This document shows positions 51,159 through 59,236 of a stretch of 64,000 nt of DNA, piece after piece. The notes under the pieces were generated by a model, which did not search any database, had not been told where the DNA came from, and worked only from the letters and a program-made list of their open reading frames with translations. How positions within the stretch are numbered: position 1 is the stretch's first letter; each line of letters starts with the position of its first letter. The position numbers and the translations under genes were made by a program. Source of the stretch: Rhodocyclaceae bacterium (GTDB lineage: Bacteria > Pseudomonadota > Gammaproteobacteria > Burkholderiales > Rhodocyclaceae); the NCBI GenBank assembly GCA_019455325.1, contig JACFMQ010000003.1:1-64000 (forward strand), written 5' to 3'.

Positions 51159-52601
51159 ATGAGGTTTCAAGATATCGAATTCGGAAAAACTTCCGGCGAA
51201 GCTGAAGCGGCTGAAATGCCGCACTTGGTTGCGCAGGGCTATTTTGATGACGGACTTCTAGAACCATTCATGCAGCGAAAAAAGTGGCTTCTCTTAGCCA
51301 GAAAGGGTGCAGGGAAATCCATGCTTGGAGAGAAGATCAAACAGATCGCCTCTCTATCCAAAGGAACCTCTGCGGCAACCCTAACTCACCTCGCTGACTT
51401 TCCATACAAAGCGTTCTCGCACTTAATGCCTGGCACCGTCGAAAACGCTTCTAGATACCCAGCATCTTGGTCTTGGCTTCTATGTCTCCAAATCATTGAT
51501 GCTCTACGTAACCATCCGGCAGTAAACACACCACTAAACATTGATGCCAACAAGGCAATTGGGCAATTGCAGGCTATTGGCCTCCTTCCAACGGCTGACC
51601 TTCAAAGACTTGTTGTTCATTCGTCGAAATCCGGTTTCAAGGCAAAGATTCCAAAGCTTCTCGAGTATTTCAGCGAAGGAGACAAGACCAATACGCCTAC
51701 TGATTTGGCATTCCTAAACCTTGTAGCGAGCCTGAAGGAGCTCATCGCCAAGTACTCGTTCCACGGCCAGCAGTATCTGATTATTGATGGTCTCGACGAC
51801 ATCTTGACGAAGGAAGCTATTCAGTATGAGACGCTTTCAGCCCTAATCTTTGAGGCTGGTCGGTTGAACTCCTATTTTGCGAGCAAGCATCTTCCCATTT
51901 GGATCATCGTACTGTGCAGGACCGATATCTATGAGGTTCTACCTGGTCCGAACAAGAACAAGGTTCGCCAGGACTTCTCCGTTGAAATTGATTGGTATCC
52001 CCAATCTGGCATAGTCGAGCAATCAAAACTTCACGATCTCGCCAACTTGCGCGCTCAGCTGAGCTTGAAGCGACCTGTAGATGTGTTTTCTGAATTTTTC
52101 CCGAAACACATGGACCATGGTGTCGCAACAAAGAAGTACCTAACGGACCTAACGCGTCACACGCCCAGAGATTTCATAGCTCTCCTCACACAAATTCAGC
52201 GCGCTGCAAAGAACAACCCCGTTACCAGAGCAGAGGTTCTGGACGGGGCTAAGCTGTATTCGGAGAAATACTTTCTTCCAGAAGTCAAAGATGAATTGGT
52301 TGGGTATGTCTCACCTCGAGAACTTCAAATATTTCTGAATAGCGTTAGCGAGATCCACGAACGGAGATTTAATATGAATACTCTTGGAAAGGTCGCCGCC
52401 ACGTTGGGATTGCAGCGGGACAAACTCGATGTGCTCATGCACGCGTTGTTTGCCGCGAGCGCTGTTGGTATGACTTGGCGTGATTCTCACACCAAGCAAG
52501 ACAGATTCGAATTCAAGTTCCGGAATCCTAATGCGTCATTTAGCCCCAAGAGAACAGTCGTATTGCATAAGGGATTGTGGAAGGCACTGAACATCAACTG
52601 A
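51159..52601 (+). CDS. P-loop ATPase, Sll1717-like family (cassette 3)
   Basis: This 480-residue protein has Walker A LLARKGAGKSMLG near residue 50 and Walker B YLIIDGLDDIL near 215, plus an arginine-containing strand ILCRTDIYEVLPG. The layout matches the STAND-like/Sll1717 P-loop group that often occurs alone in mobile and defence-rich regions. The C-terminal part (about 340-480) looks like a winged-helix-containing region. The ATG is preceded by GGAAGA at eight bases. Codon use is AT-richer than in host genes, so it is acquired. The function is unknown; an antiphage role is speculative. Confidence 0.8.
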   Translation: MRFQDIEFGKTSGEAEAAEMPHLVAQGYFDDGLLEPFMQRKKWLLLARKGAGKSMLGEKIKQIASLSKGTSAATLTHLADFPYKAFSHLMPGTVENASRYPASWSWLLCLQIIDALRNHPAVNTPLNIDANKAIGQLQAIGLLPTADLQRLVVHSSKSGFKAKIPKLLEYFSEGDKTNTPTDLAFLNLVASLKELIAKYSFHGQQYLIIDGLDDILTKEAIQYETLSALIFEAGRLNSYFASKHLPIWIIVLCRTDIYEVLPGPNKNKVRQDFSVEIDWYPQSGIVEQSKLHDLANLRAQLSLKRPVDVFSEFFPKHMDHGVATKKYLTDLTRHTPRDFIALLTQIQRAAKNNPVTRAEVLDGAKLYSEKYFLPEVKDELVGYVSPRELQIFLNSVSEIHERRFNMNTLGKVAATLGLQRDKLDVLMHALFAASAVGMTWRDSHTKQDRFEFKFRNPNASFSPKRTVVLHKGLWKALNIN

Positions 52602-52614
52602 GCCAAGATGCGAC

Positions 52615-52681
52615 GCCCAACCCATCATTCCACCGGACCTGCGCGAAAAGCCGCGCAGGCCGGTGAATTCAGACGTTGAGA
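52615..52681 (+). other. attC site 3
   Basis: A 67-bp site runs from GCCCAAC to GTTGAGA. Its first box with flank (GACGCCCAAC) is the perfect complement of GTTGGGCGTC at the start of its cassette. The body is nearly identical to attC 1. The cut point G|TT is at 52675/52676, after which non-cassette DNA begins. Confidence 0.88.
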
Positions 52682-52731
52682 TCGCCATTGAGTCGCTCTT
52701 CGGGATTCAGCTCCGGGCTGTAGCCGGTCAA
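52675..52731 (-). pseudogene. Remnant of an IS630-type transposase
   Basis: On the minus strand the 57 bp read LTGYSPELNPEERLNGDLN, matching the conserved DDE-domain end of IS630-family transposases (YSPELNP-E-LN-DL). The fragment starts within the last codons of parE and ends exactly at the last attC cut site. It therefore seems to be cut by both neighbours. Confidence 0.7.
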
Positions 52732-53036
52732 CAAGCCTCGCGTGCAAACCCGGCTTCACGCTGCCCGCGCACCGTGAGTACAAATACCGTGTCGATTTCG
52801 GCCACGTAACGGTACAGCGCCACGTAACCGTGTGTGCGGCGCCCGATCACCAGTTCCCGCTTGCCATTCCCGGCGGGGCGGCCGATCAGCGGGTTGCTGG
52901 CCAACACGTCGATGGCCTCGACGATCTCCCGTATCCGGTCCTCGGGATGTGCCGCCCGGTATTGGTCGAGATGATCCAGTATCCGCTCGAAATCCTCGCC
53001 GACGTCAGGAGCCAGTTCGATGCGCGTCGCCGTCAT
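52728..53036 (-). CDS. parE: ParE/RelE family toxin
   Basis: This 102-residue toxin of the RelE/ParE superfamily (APDVGEDFERILDHLDQYRA, GRPAGNGKRELVIGRRTHGYVALY) has the usual length and a basic C-terminal strand. Its ATG overlaps the antitoxin stop by four bases (ATGA). Its end abuts an IS630 remnant that is adjacent to the cassette array. ParE toxins usually target gyrase, RelE members the ribosome; which applies here is not clear. Confidence 0.88.
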   Translation of the reverse strand: MTATRIELAPDVGEDFERILDHLDQYRAAHPEDRIREIVEAIDVLASNPLIGRPAGNGKRELVIGRRTHGYVALYRYVAEIDTVFVLTVRGQREAGFAREAC

Positions 53037-53317
53037 GGCACCAGCTTGCGGGCGACAGGCCGGGGCGCGGCCTTGCCGGCGGCACGATCCTTCAGCCAGT
53101 CGCGCATTTCTTCCCAGGCAACGGCCTGCCCGGATTCGATGATGCACGCGTAACGCTGGTCCGCCACCGCATCGAACTCGGCGCGCAATTCGGCCCGTTC
53201 GGTTTTTTCGGCAATCGCCGCCAGGATGAAATTGTGCGAAGTGGTGCCCGCGCGCTTCGCCGCTTCGGCAACACGGAACTTGAGTTCATCGGGCAGGCGG
53301 ATGGTCGTCGTGCTCAT
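53033..53317 (-). CDS. Ribbon-helix-helix antitoxin (ParD/DUF1778-like)
   Basis: This 94-residue protein begins with a ribbon-helix-helix DNA-binding motif (STTTIRLPDELKFRVAEAAK). A C-terminal acidic-then-basic tail follows (EEMRDWLKDRAAGK), suitable for wrapping the toxin. It lies directly upstream of the toxin gene on the minus strand and probably represses its own promoter. The pair has host-like high GC and no attC of its own, so it does not look like a cassette. Confidence 0.87.
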   Translation of the reverse strand: MSTTTIRLPDELKFRVAEAAKRAGTTSHNFILAAIAEKTERAELRAEFDAVADQRYACIIESGQAVAWEEMRDWLKDRAAGKAAPRPVARKLVP

Positions 53318-53502
53318 GGTCACTCCCGGGAATCGAGCGTTGGTCGTCGGCCCAATGTAGCACAAACGTGATACAGCCTGCCGGCTTCGACTGTCTGCCG
53401 GTGATGCGCGAAGGGTCCGACCGCTCTCCCGGGAGCTTCCAGACCCGCAGGGTATACTCGCCCCGTCCTGCCACCCGCCTCGCCTTTCGCCAGAGTTCCG
53501 CC

Positions 53503-54372
53503 ATGCCAACCTGCCTCGCCCTGCCCGCGACCATCCTCGTGCTCACCCTCGGCCTCGCTGCGCCGGCCTTCTCCGCCACCGACTACGGCGACGAACAGTT
53601 CCGGCTCGAACACGGCCACGACGGCAAGGACGTGTTCTGGGCGCCGACGCCGGACGCAATGGTGACGCTGATGCTGCAAACGGCCAAAGTGACGCCGGCC
53701 GACGTCGTCTACGACCTCGGCGCCGGCGAGGGCCGCATTCCCATCGCCGCCGCCCGCGAGTTCGGCGCGCGCGCCGTCGGCATCGAATACACGCCCGAGG
53801 TGGCCGAGCTGGCGCGGCGCAACGTCCAGCGCGCCGGCCTCGACGGCCGCGTGCGGATCGTCACCGGCGACATCTTCGTCGAGGATTTTTCCGAGGCGAC
53901 GGTGGTGACGATGTTCCTGACGCCGATCGTCAACCGCAAGCTGCGGCCGCTGCTGCTGAAGATGAAGCCCGGCACGCGCGTCGTCTCGCACAGTTTCCAC
54001 ATGGGCGACTGGAAGCCCGACGCGCAGTTCTCTACGAAGACCGCGGAAGGCTTCTTCTGGATCGTCCCCGCGCCGGTCGAGGGTGAGTGGTCGCTGCGCC
54101 TGCCGGGCGCGCCGGAAGCGGCCCGACTGCGCCTGAAACAGGCTTACCAGCAGGTTTCCGGCACGCTCGCGCTGGGCGAGCGGACGCTGCCCGTCGAAGG
54201 ACGCCTGGAAGGCGCGACCCTGCATCTCGACTACCTCCGGCCGGACGGCGCGACAGCGACCATCGTCGCCACGGTCGACGGCGACCGCCTCGCCGGCCGG
54301 CAGACGCACCCGCAGGCCGCCGGCCCGGTCGCCGGCGAACGCCGCCGAGGCGCCGGCGATGGCCGCGACTGA
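53503..54372 (+). CDS. Exported SAM-dependent methyltransferase-like protein
   Basis: This 289-residue protein begins with a signal-like segment (MPTCLALPATILVLTLGLAAPAFSA) and then a class I methyltransferase domain: VYDLGAGEGRIPIAAARE, GIEYTPEVAELARRN, and TGDIFVEDFS. A C-terminal beta domain (about 200-280) follows. Class I methyltransferases are normally cytoplasmic since they need SAM, so a secreted or membrane-anchored form is unusual, though this family (H3K79-like/DUF938-like) is widespread. Its end overlaps the permease start by 14 bases. Confidence 0.8.
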   Translation: MPTCLALPATILVLTLGLAAPAFSATDYGDEQFRLEHGHDGKDVFWAPTPDAMVTLMLQTAKVTPADVVYDLGAGEGRIPIAAAREFGARAVGIEYTPEVAELARRNVQRAGLDGRVRIVTGDIFVEDFSEATVVTMFLTPIVNRKLRPLLLKMKPGTRVVSHSFHMGDWKPDAQFSTKTAEGFFWIVPAPVEGEWSLRLPGAPEAARLRLKQAYQQVSGTLALGERTLPVEGRLEGATLHLDYLRPDGATATIVATVDGDRLAGRQTHPQAAGPVAGERRRGAGDGRD

Positions 54373-55732
54373 CGCTTCCGCCAGCCCGCGCGGGCGATTG
54401 AGCACGACCGGCGCCGTCGCCATCGTCGTCGGCATCGTCGTCGGCGCCGGCATCTTCAAGACCCCGGCGATGATCGCCGGCATCACGCAGGACGCCGGCT
54501 GGCTGTTCGCCGTGTGGGTCGCCGGCGCCCTCGTCTCGCTGGCCGGCGCGCTGTGCTACGCCGAGCTGTGCGCCGCGCACCCGCACGCCGGCGGCGACTA
54601 CCACGTGCTCACGCGCGCCTACGGCAGGCACCTCGCCTTCCTCTACGCCTGGTCCAAGGCGATGGTCATCCACACCGGCTCGATCGCGCTGCTCGCCTTC
54701 GTCTTCGGCGACTACATGACGCGCGCGCTCGACCTCGGCCCGCATTCCGCGGCGATCTGGGCAATCGCCGTCGTCGTCGCGCTGACGCTCACCAACATCC
54801 TCGGCCTGCACCTCGCCGCCCGCCTGCAGACGGCGCTGGTCGTGCTGCTCGTCGCCGGGCTGGCGGTGGTCGTCTTCGCCGGCCTCGCCGCGCCGCCGGC
54901 CGACGCCGCGCCGGCGCCGTTCTTCGCCACGACGCCGGCGCCGGGCCTGCTCGGGCTGGCCATGGTCTTCGTGCTGCTCACCTTCGGCGGCTGGAACGAG
55001 GCCGCCTACCTCTCGTCCGAGCTGCGCGGCGGGCCGCGCGCCATCGTCCGCGCACTGGTCGTCAGCCTGGCGATCATCACCGCCCTCTACCTGCTGGTGA
55101 ACCTGGCGCTGCTGCGCGGCCTCGGGCTGGAAGGGCTGGCCGCCAGCAAGGCCGCCGGCGCCGACGTGCTCGGCCGTCATTTCGGCCCGTGGGCCGAGCG
55201 GCTGCTCGGCCTGCTGGTGGCCGTCGCCGCGCTGACCAGCATCAATTCGACGATGATCGTCGGCGCCCGCACCAACTACGCGCTCGGCCGCGACTGGGCG
55301 CTGCTGCGCCGCCTCGGCCGCCGGCAGGCGGGCGCCGGCACGCCGGTCAACGGCTATCTCGTGCAGACGGCGATCAGCCTGGCGCTGGTCGTCTTCGGCG
55401 CCTTCCAGGCCGACGGCTTCGAGGCCATGGTCGAGTTCACGGCGCCGGTGTTCTGGTCCTTCCTGTTCCTGGTCGGGCTGTCGGTGTTCCTGCTGCGCCG
55501 GCGCAACCCGGAGATCGCGCGGCCCTTCCGCGTGCCGCTCTACCCGCTGACGCCGATCGTCTTCTGCCTGGCCTGCGCCTGGCTGGCCTGGTCGAGCATC
55601 GCCTACGCCGCCAGCCGCGAGGCGGTGCACGTCTCGCTGCTGGTGATGCTCGCCGGCCTCGTCGCGCTCGCCGGGCTCGTCGCGCACGGCCGCGCGCGGC
55701 GCCTGCCGGCGGCGGCCGAGGCACCACGCTAG
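54359..55732 (+). CDS. APC family amino-acid permease
   Basis: This 457-residue protein has 12 predicted helices and the APC consensus GIVVGAGIFKTPAMIAG in helix 1 and TFGGWNEAAYLSSELR in helix 6. It is a proton-coupled amino acid or amine transporter. Its start lies within the end of the methyltransferase gene. Its TAG stop overlaps the convergent protease stop through the palindrome CTAG. The substrate is unknown. Confidence 0.9.
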   Translation: MAATDASASPRGRLSTTGAVAIVVGIVVGAGIFKTPAMIAGITQDAGWLFAVWVAGALVSLAGALCYAELCAAHPHAGGDYHVLTRAYGRHLAFLYAWSKAMVIHTGSIALLAFVFGDYMTRALDLGPHSAAIWAIAVVVALTLTNILGLHLAARLQTALVVLLVAGLAVVVFAGLAAPPADAAPAPFFATTPAPGLLGLAMVFVLLTFGGWNEAAYLSSELRGGPRAIVRALVVSLAIITALYLLVNLALLRGLGLEGLAASKAAGADVLGRHFGPWAERLLGLLVAVAALTSINSTMIVGARTNYALGRDWALLRRLGRRQAGAGTPVNGYLVQTAISLALVVFGAFQADGFEAMVEFTAPVFWSFLFLVGLSVFLLRRRNPEIARPFRVPLYPLTPIVFCLACAWLAWSSIAYAASREAVHVSLLVMLAGLVALAGLVAHGRARRLPAAAEAPR

Positions 55733-57069
55733 CGCACGTAGCCCCAGCCCTTCAGCCGCGAATAGGCGTACTGCGCCGCGTCGCCCTGCGCGCTCTGGCG
55801 CAGGAAGGCGTCGTAGTGCCGGGCGGCGGCGCGGCGGTCGCCCAGGCCTTCGAGCGACACGCCCTTGAGGAAGGTGACGCCGGAATCGCCGGGCAGCAGG
55901 CGGTCGCATTCGTCGAGGCGCCGATAGGCGTTCGCCGGGTCGCGCAGTTCCAGCGCGAGCACGCCGGCGACCTTGTGCGCCTGCGCCTCCTGCGGATAGA
56001 TGCGGCGCGCGCTGTCGGCGTAGTCGAGCGCCTGCCGGCCGCGGCCGGTGGCCTGCAGGCACTGCGCCATGCGCACGTTGGCGGCGTAGTCCTGCGGCGT
56101 GCGCTTCACCGCCGCCGTGAATTTTTCCTCCGCCGCGCGGTAGTCCTTCTTCGCCATCGCCGTCTCGCCGTGCTTGAGGTCGTCGATGGTCGGCTTCAGT
56201 TTGCGCAGGCCGGCGGTGCTGTCCATGAAGCGCTGGCGCTGCGCCTCGCGCCCCCGGCTCGCGGCGTAGCGCGTCTCGGCCATGCGCTGCGCGGTGTCGC
56301 GCCGCTCGCGGCTCATCGGGTGCGTCGAGAACATGGTCTGCACGAGGCTCGGCGCCTCCTTCTCCTGGTCAACCAGCAACTGCTGCAGGCGCACCATGCC
56401 GCCCGCCGGATAGCCGGCGCGCACCATGTATTCCTGGCCGAGCGCGTCGGCCTCGCGCTCGTCGTCGCGCGAGTAGCCGGAGAGCAGCGCGCTGGCGCCG
56501 ATCTGGCTGCCCAGCGCGACGACGCTGCCCCACGAGGAATCGCGTGCGGCGATGTTCACGCCGGCCACCGCCACCTGCGCGAGCAGCGAGCGGCCCTGCT
56601 GCTGCGCCACGTGGCGCGCGTTGACGTGGCCCAGTTCGTGGCCGAGCAGCGCCGCCAGTTCGGCCTCGTCGTCCAGCTCGACGAGGATGCCGCGGGTGAC
56701 GCCCATGGCGCCGCCGGGGAAGGTGTAGGCGTTCACGTAGTTGGCGTTGAGCGCGCGGTAGGAGTACGGCATGGCCGGCCGGTGCACGGCGTCGTCGAGA
56801 CGGCCGCCGACCTCGGCGACGTAGTGGTTGACCGCCTCGTCCTGCACGGCGCCGAGGTCGCGCGAGAACTGGTGCGGCGAGACGCGCGCGTCGACGGCCT
56901 TTTCGTCGGCCTCGCTCATGCCGACGAGGATCGATTCGCCGGTCACCGGCGAGGTGGTGCAGCCGGAAAGGCCGCCGGCGACGCAGCCGGCGCCGAGCAG
57001 CCACAGCGCCTGGCGGCGCGTCAGGCGGTTGCGTTCGAGGCTGCGGGCGAGTTGTTCGAAGGAAATCAT
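55729..57069 (-). CDS. M48 family periplasmic metalloprotease with TPR repeats
   Basis: This 446-residue protein has an N-terminal signal with a twin-arginine-like TRRQALWLLGAGC and a lipobox LSGC (Cys37). The M48 domain shows HELGH (144-148) and the third ligand in SGYSRDDEREADALG, and TPR-like repeats run from about 285 to 430. It resembles BepA/YfgC, which assists and degrades outer-membrane proteins such as LptD. A TAGAAT -10 lies about 35 bp upstream of the ATG on the minus strand. Confidence 0.9.
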   Translation of the reverse strand: MISFEQLARSLERNRLTRRQALWLLGAGCVAGGLSGCTTSPVTGESILVGMSEADEKAVDARVSPHQFSRDLGAVQDEAVNHYVAEVGGRLDDAVHRPAMPYSYRALNANYVNAYTFPGGAMGVTRGILVELDDEAELAALLGHELGHVNARHVAQQQGRSLLAQVAVAGVNIAARDSSWGSVVALGSQIGASALLSGYSRDDEREADALGQEYMVRAGYPAGGMVRLQQLLVDQEKEAPSLVQTMFSTHPMSRERRDTAQRMAETRYAASRGREAQRQRFMDSTAGLRKLKPTIDDLKHGETAMAKKDYRAAEEKFTAAVKRTPQDYAANVRMAQCLQATGRGRQALDYADSARRIYPQEAQAHKVAGVLALELRDPANAYRRLDECDRLLPGDSGVTFLKGVSLEGLGDRRAAARHYDAFLRQSAQGDAAQYAYSRLKGWGYVR

Positions 57070-57221
57070 GGCGAAACCTCCGCCGGATACGGTGATGGCG
57101 CAAATTCTAAGCCGACTCGGCCGCGGCCGCGCCGCCGGCCCGCGGAAATCCCGCGGCGCCGGATCATTCCCGCTAGAATCGGGACGAAAATCCGCCCGCA
57201 GAAACCCATGGGGAGTCCGAC

Positions 57222-58838
57222 ATGAAGAACATTTCCGTCCGCCTGGCGGCGCTCGCCGCCGGCCTCCTGCTCCTTGCCGTGGTCGTCGGCGCGCTCGGCC
57301 TGAACGGCATGCGCCACGCCGTCGGCGGCCTGGACACCGTGTACCAGGATCGCGTCGTGCCGCTGCGCGACCTCAAGGAAATCGCCGACGCCTACGCCGT
57401 GGACATCGTCGACGTCACGCACAAGGTGCGCAACGGCAGCCTGCCGGCGGCCGATGGCCTGGCCGCCGTCGAGCGCGCCGAGGCGCTGATCGGCAAGAAC
57501 TGGAAGGACTACCTCGGCACCACCCTCGTCGAGGAGGAGCGGCGGCTGGTGCCGGAGATCGAGAAGCGCATGCAGGCCGCCGACGCGGCCAAGGCCCGCC
57601 TGAAGACGCTGCTGCGCGAGGGCGACCCGGAGGCGCTCGCGGTCTTCGCGGCGGGCGGGCTCTACCCGGCGGTCGACCCGGTTTCCGAGGCTTTCTCGCA
57701 GCTGATCGAGACGCAGCTGACCGTCGCCAAGCGCGAGTACGAGGCGGCGCACGCCGAGTACGACCGGCTCTTCGCGCTGCTCGCCGCGCTCGTCGCCGTC
57801 GGCGTACTGCTCGGCGCCGGCGTCAGCCACTACCTGGTCGGCTGGGTGATCCGCGCGCCGCTCGCCGCCGCCCGGCGCTTCGTCGGCGAGATCGCCGCCG
57901 GCAATCTGCGCGCCGACATCGAGATCCGCCGCGACGACGAGATCGGCGCCATGCTCCGCGAGCTGCTGCGCATGCGCGACCAGCTGCGCGAGGTGATCGG
58001 CACGATCCGCGGCAACGCCGGGCACCTCGCCCGCTCCAGCGAGAACCTGGCGACCTCGACGGCGCAGATGTCGACGGCCAGCGACCACCAGTCGGAATCG
58101 GCCTCGTCGATGGCCGCCTCGGTCGAGGAGATGACCGTCAGCATCTCGACCGTCGCCGGCAGCAGCGAGGGCGCCCGCGACGTCGCCGCGCGCGCCGGCG
58201 GCGAGGCGGACGAGGGCGTCGAGGCGATCCGGCGCGTGGCGCGCGACATCCAGGACATCGCCGCCACGGCCGAGGCGTCGGCGCAGGCGGTGCAGGCGCT
58301 CGGCGGGCACACCGAGCGCATCGCCTCCATCGTCGGCGTGATCAAGGAGATCGCCGACCAGACCAACCTGCTGGCGCTCAACGCCGCCATCGAGGCGGCG
58401 CGCGCCGGCGAGCAGGGCCGCGGCTTCGCCGTCGTCGCCGACGAAGTGCGGAAGCTCGCCGAACGCACCACGCAGTCGACGCAGGAGATCGGCCCGATGA
58501 TCGCCGCCATCGTCGACGGCACGCGCGGCGTCACCGAGCGCATGAACCAGCAGGCCGTTCAGGTGCAGGACGGGGTGCGCCTCGCCGACGAGGCGATCGG
58601 GACGATCAGCCGCATCTGCGACGGATCGCAGCAGGTGCTCGGCGCCATCAACGACATCAGCGCGGCGATGAACGAGCAGAGCACGGCGAGCGCCGACATC
58701 GCCCGCCGCGTCGAAAGCATCGCGCAGATGACCGAGGAGAACAGCGCCGGCGTGCGCCAGGTGCTCGGCGAGGTGGACGAGCTGCGCAAGGTTGCCGCGC
58801 AGCTCGACGCGGCCGCCGGCCGCTTCCGCACCGAGTAG
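57222..58838 (+). CDS. Methyl-accepting chemotaxis protein (4HB sensor)
   Basis: This 538-residue receptor has helix 1 at residues 8-30, a four-helix-bundle periplasmic domain (about 35-180), helix 2 (about 183-205), HAMP and an MCP signalling domain with [20 protein letters not shown]. It is divergent from the M48 gene; a TAGAAT box lies about 45 bp upstream. It is next to CheY/CheX genes that run the other way, so it probably feeds the same pathway. Confidence 0.92.
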   Translation: MKNISVRLAALAAGLLLLAVVVGALGLNGMRHAVGGLDTVYQDRVVPLRDLKEIADAYAVDIVDVTHKVRNGSLPAADGLAAVERAEALIGKNWKDYLGTTLVEEERRLVPEIEKRMQAADAAKARLKTLLREGDPEALAVFAAGGLYPAVDPVSEAFSQLIETQLTVAKREYEAAHAEYDRLFALLAALVAVGVLLGAGVSHYLVGWVIRAPLAAARRFVGEIAAGNLRADIEIRRDDEIGAMLRELLRMRDQLREVIGTIRGNAGHLARSSENLATSTAQMSTASDHQSESASSMAASVEEMTVSISTVAGSSEGARDVAARAGGEADEGVEAIRRVARDIQDIAATAEASAQAVQALGGHTERIASIVGVIKEIADQTNLLALNAAIEAARAGEQGRGFAVVADEVRKLAERTTQSTQEIGPMIAAIVDGTRGVTERMNQQAVQVQDGVRLADEAIGTISRICDGSQQVLGAINDISAAMNEQSTASADIARRVESIAQMTEENSAGVRQVLGEVDELRKVAAQLDAAAGRFRTE

Positions 58839-58844
58839 GCGCCG

Positions 58845-59210
58845 TCAGGCGGCCAGCTTGCGCAGCGATTCGAGCACCGCGTCGCCCTTGAACGGCTTGA
58901 CGATCCAGCCGCGGATGCCGGCCGCCTTGCCGCGCTCCTTCATGCTCGGGCTGCTCTCGGTGGTGAGCATGATCACGTTGACGCCGGCGTTGCCGAGCTC
59001 GCCGCGGATCTTCTCGACCATGGTCAGGCCGTCCATGTTCGGCATGTTCACGTCGCTGATCACCAGCCGGATGCCGGGGTCGGCCTTCAGCCTGGCCAGG
59101 CCGTCCTTGCCGTCGACGGCGGTGGCCACGTCGAGGCCGCTGTTCTTCAGAAAGCCGGCGACCTCGTCGCGCACCGTGCTGGAATCGTCAACCACCAGAA
59201 TCTTCGCCAT
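58845..59210 (-). CDS. CheY-like single-domain response regulator
   Basis: This 121-residue stand-alone receiver has VVDDSSTVRD, phospho-acceptor Asp in VISDVNMPNMDG, Thr/Ser switch in IMLTTESS and Lys in IVKPFKGD. It is the output protein of a minus-strand chemosensory-like gene set. Because two CheX-type phosphatases lie just upstream, its phosphate is probably removed by them rather than CheZ. Confidence 0.93.
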   Translation of the reverse strand: MAKILVVDDSSTVRDEVAGFLKNSGLDVATAVDGKDGLARLKADPGIRLVISDVNMPNMDGLTMVEKIRGELGNAGVNVIMLTTESSPSMKERGKAAGIRGWIVKPFKGDAVLESLRKLAA

Positions 59211-59236
59211 TGCGTCGCTCCTCGAAAAAAATCGGA

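Noticed and set aside
52682-53317. ParDE pair as a fourth integron cassette
   Set aside because: No attC follows it and no CGATCTCAAC complement to the GTTGAGATCG junction is found downstream. The GC content is host-like and the genes run opposite to the cassettes.
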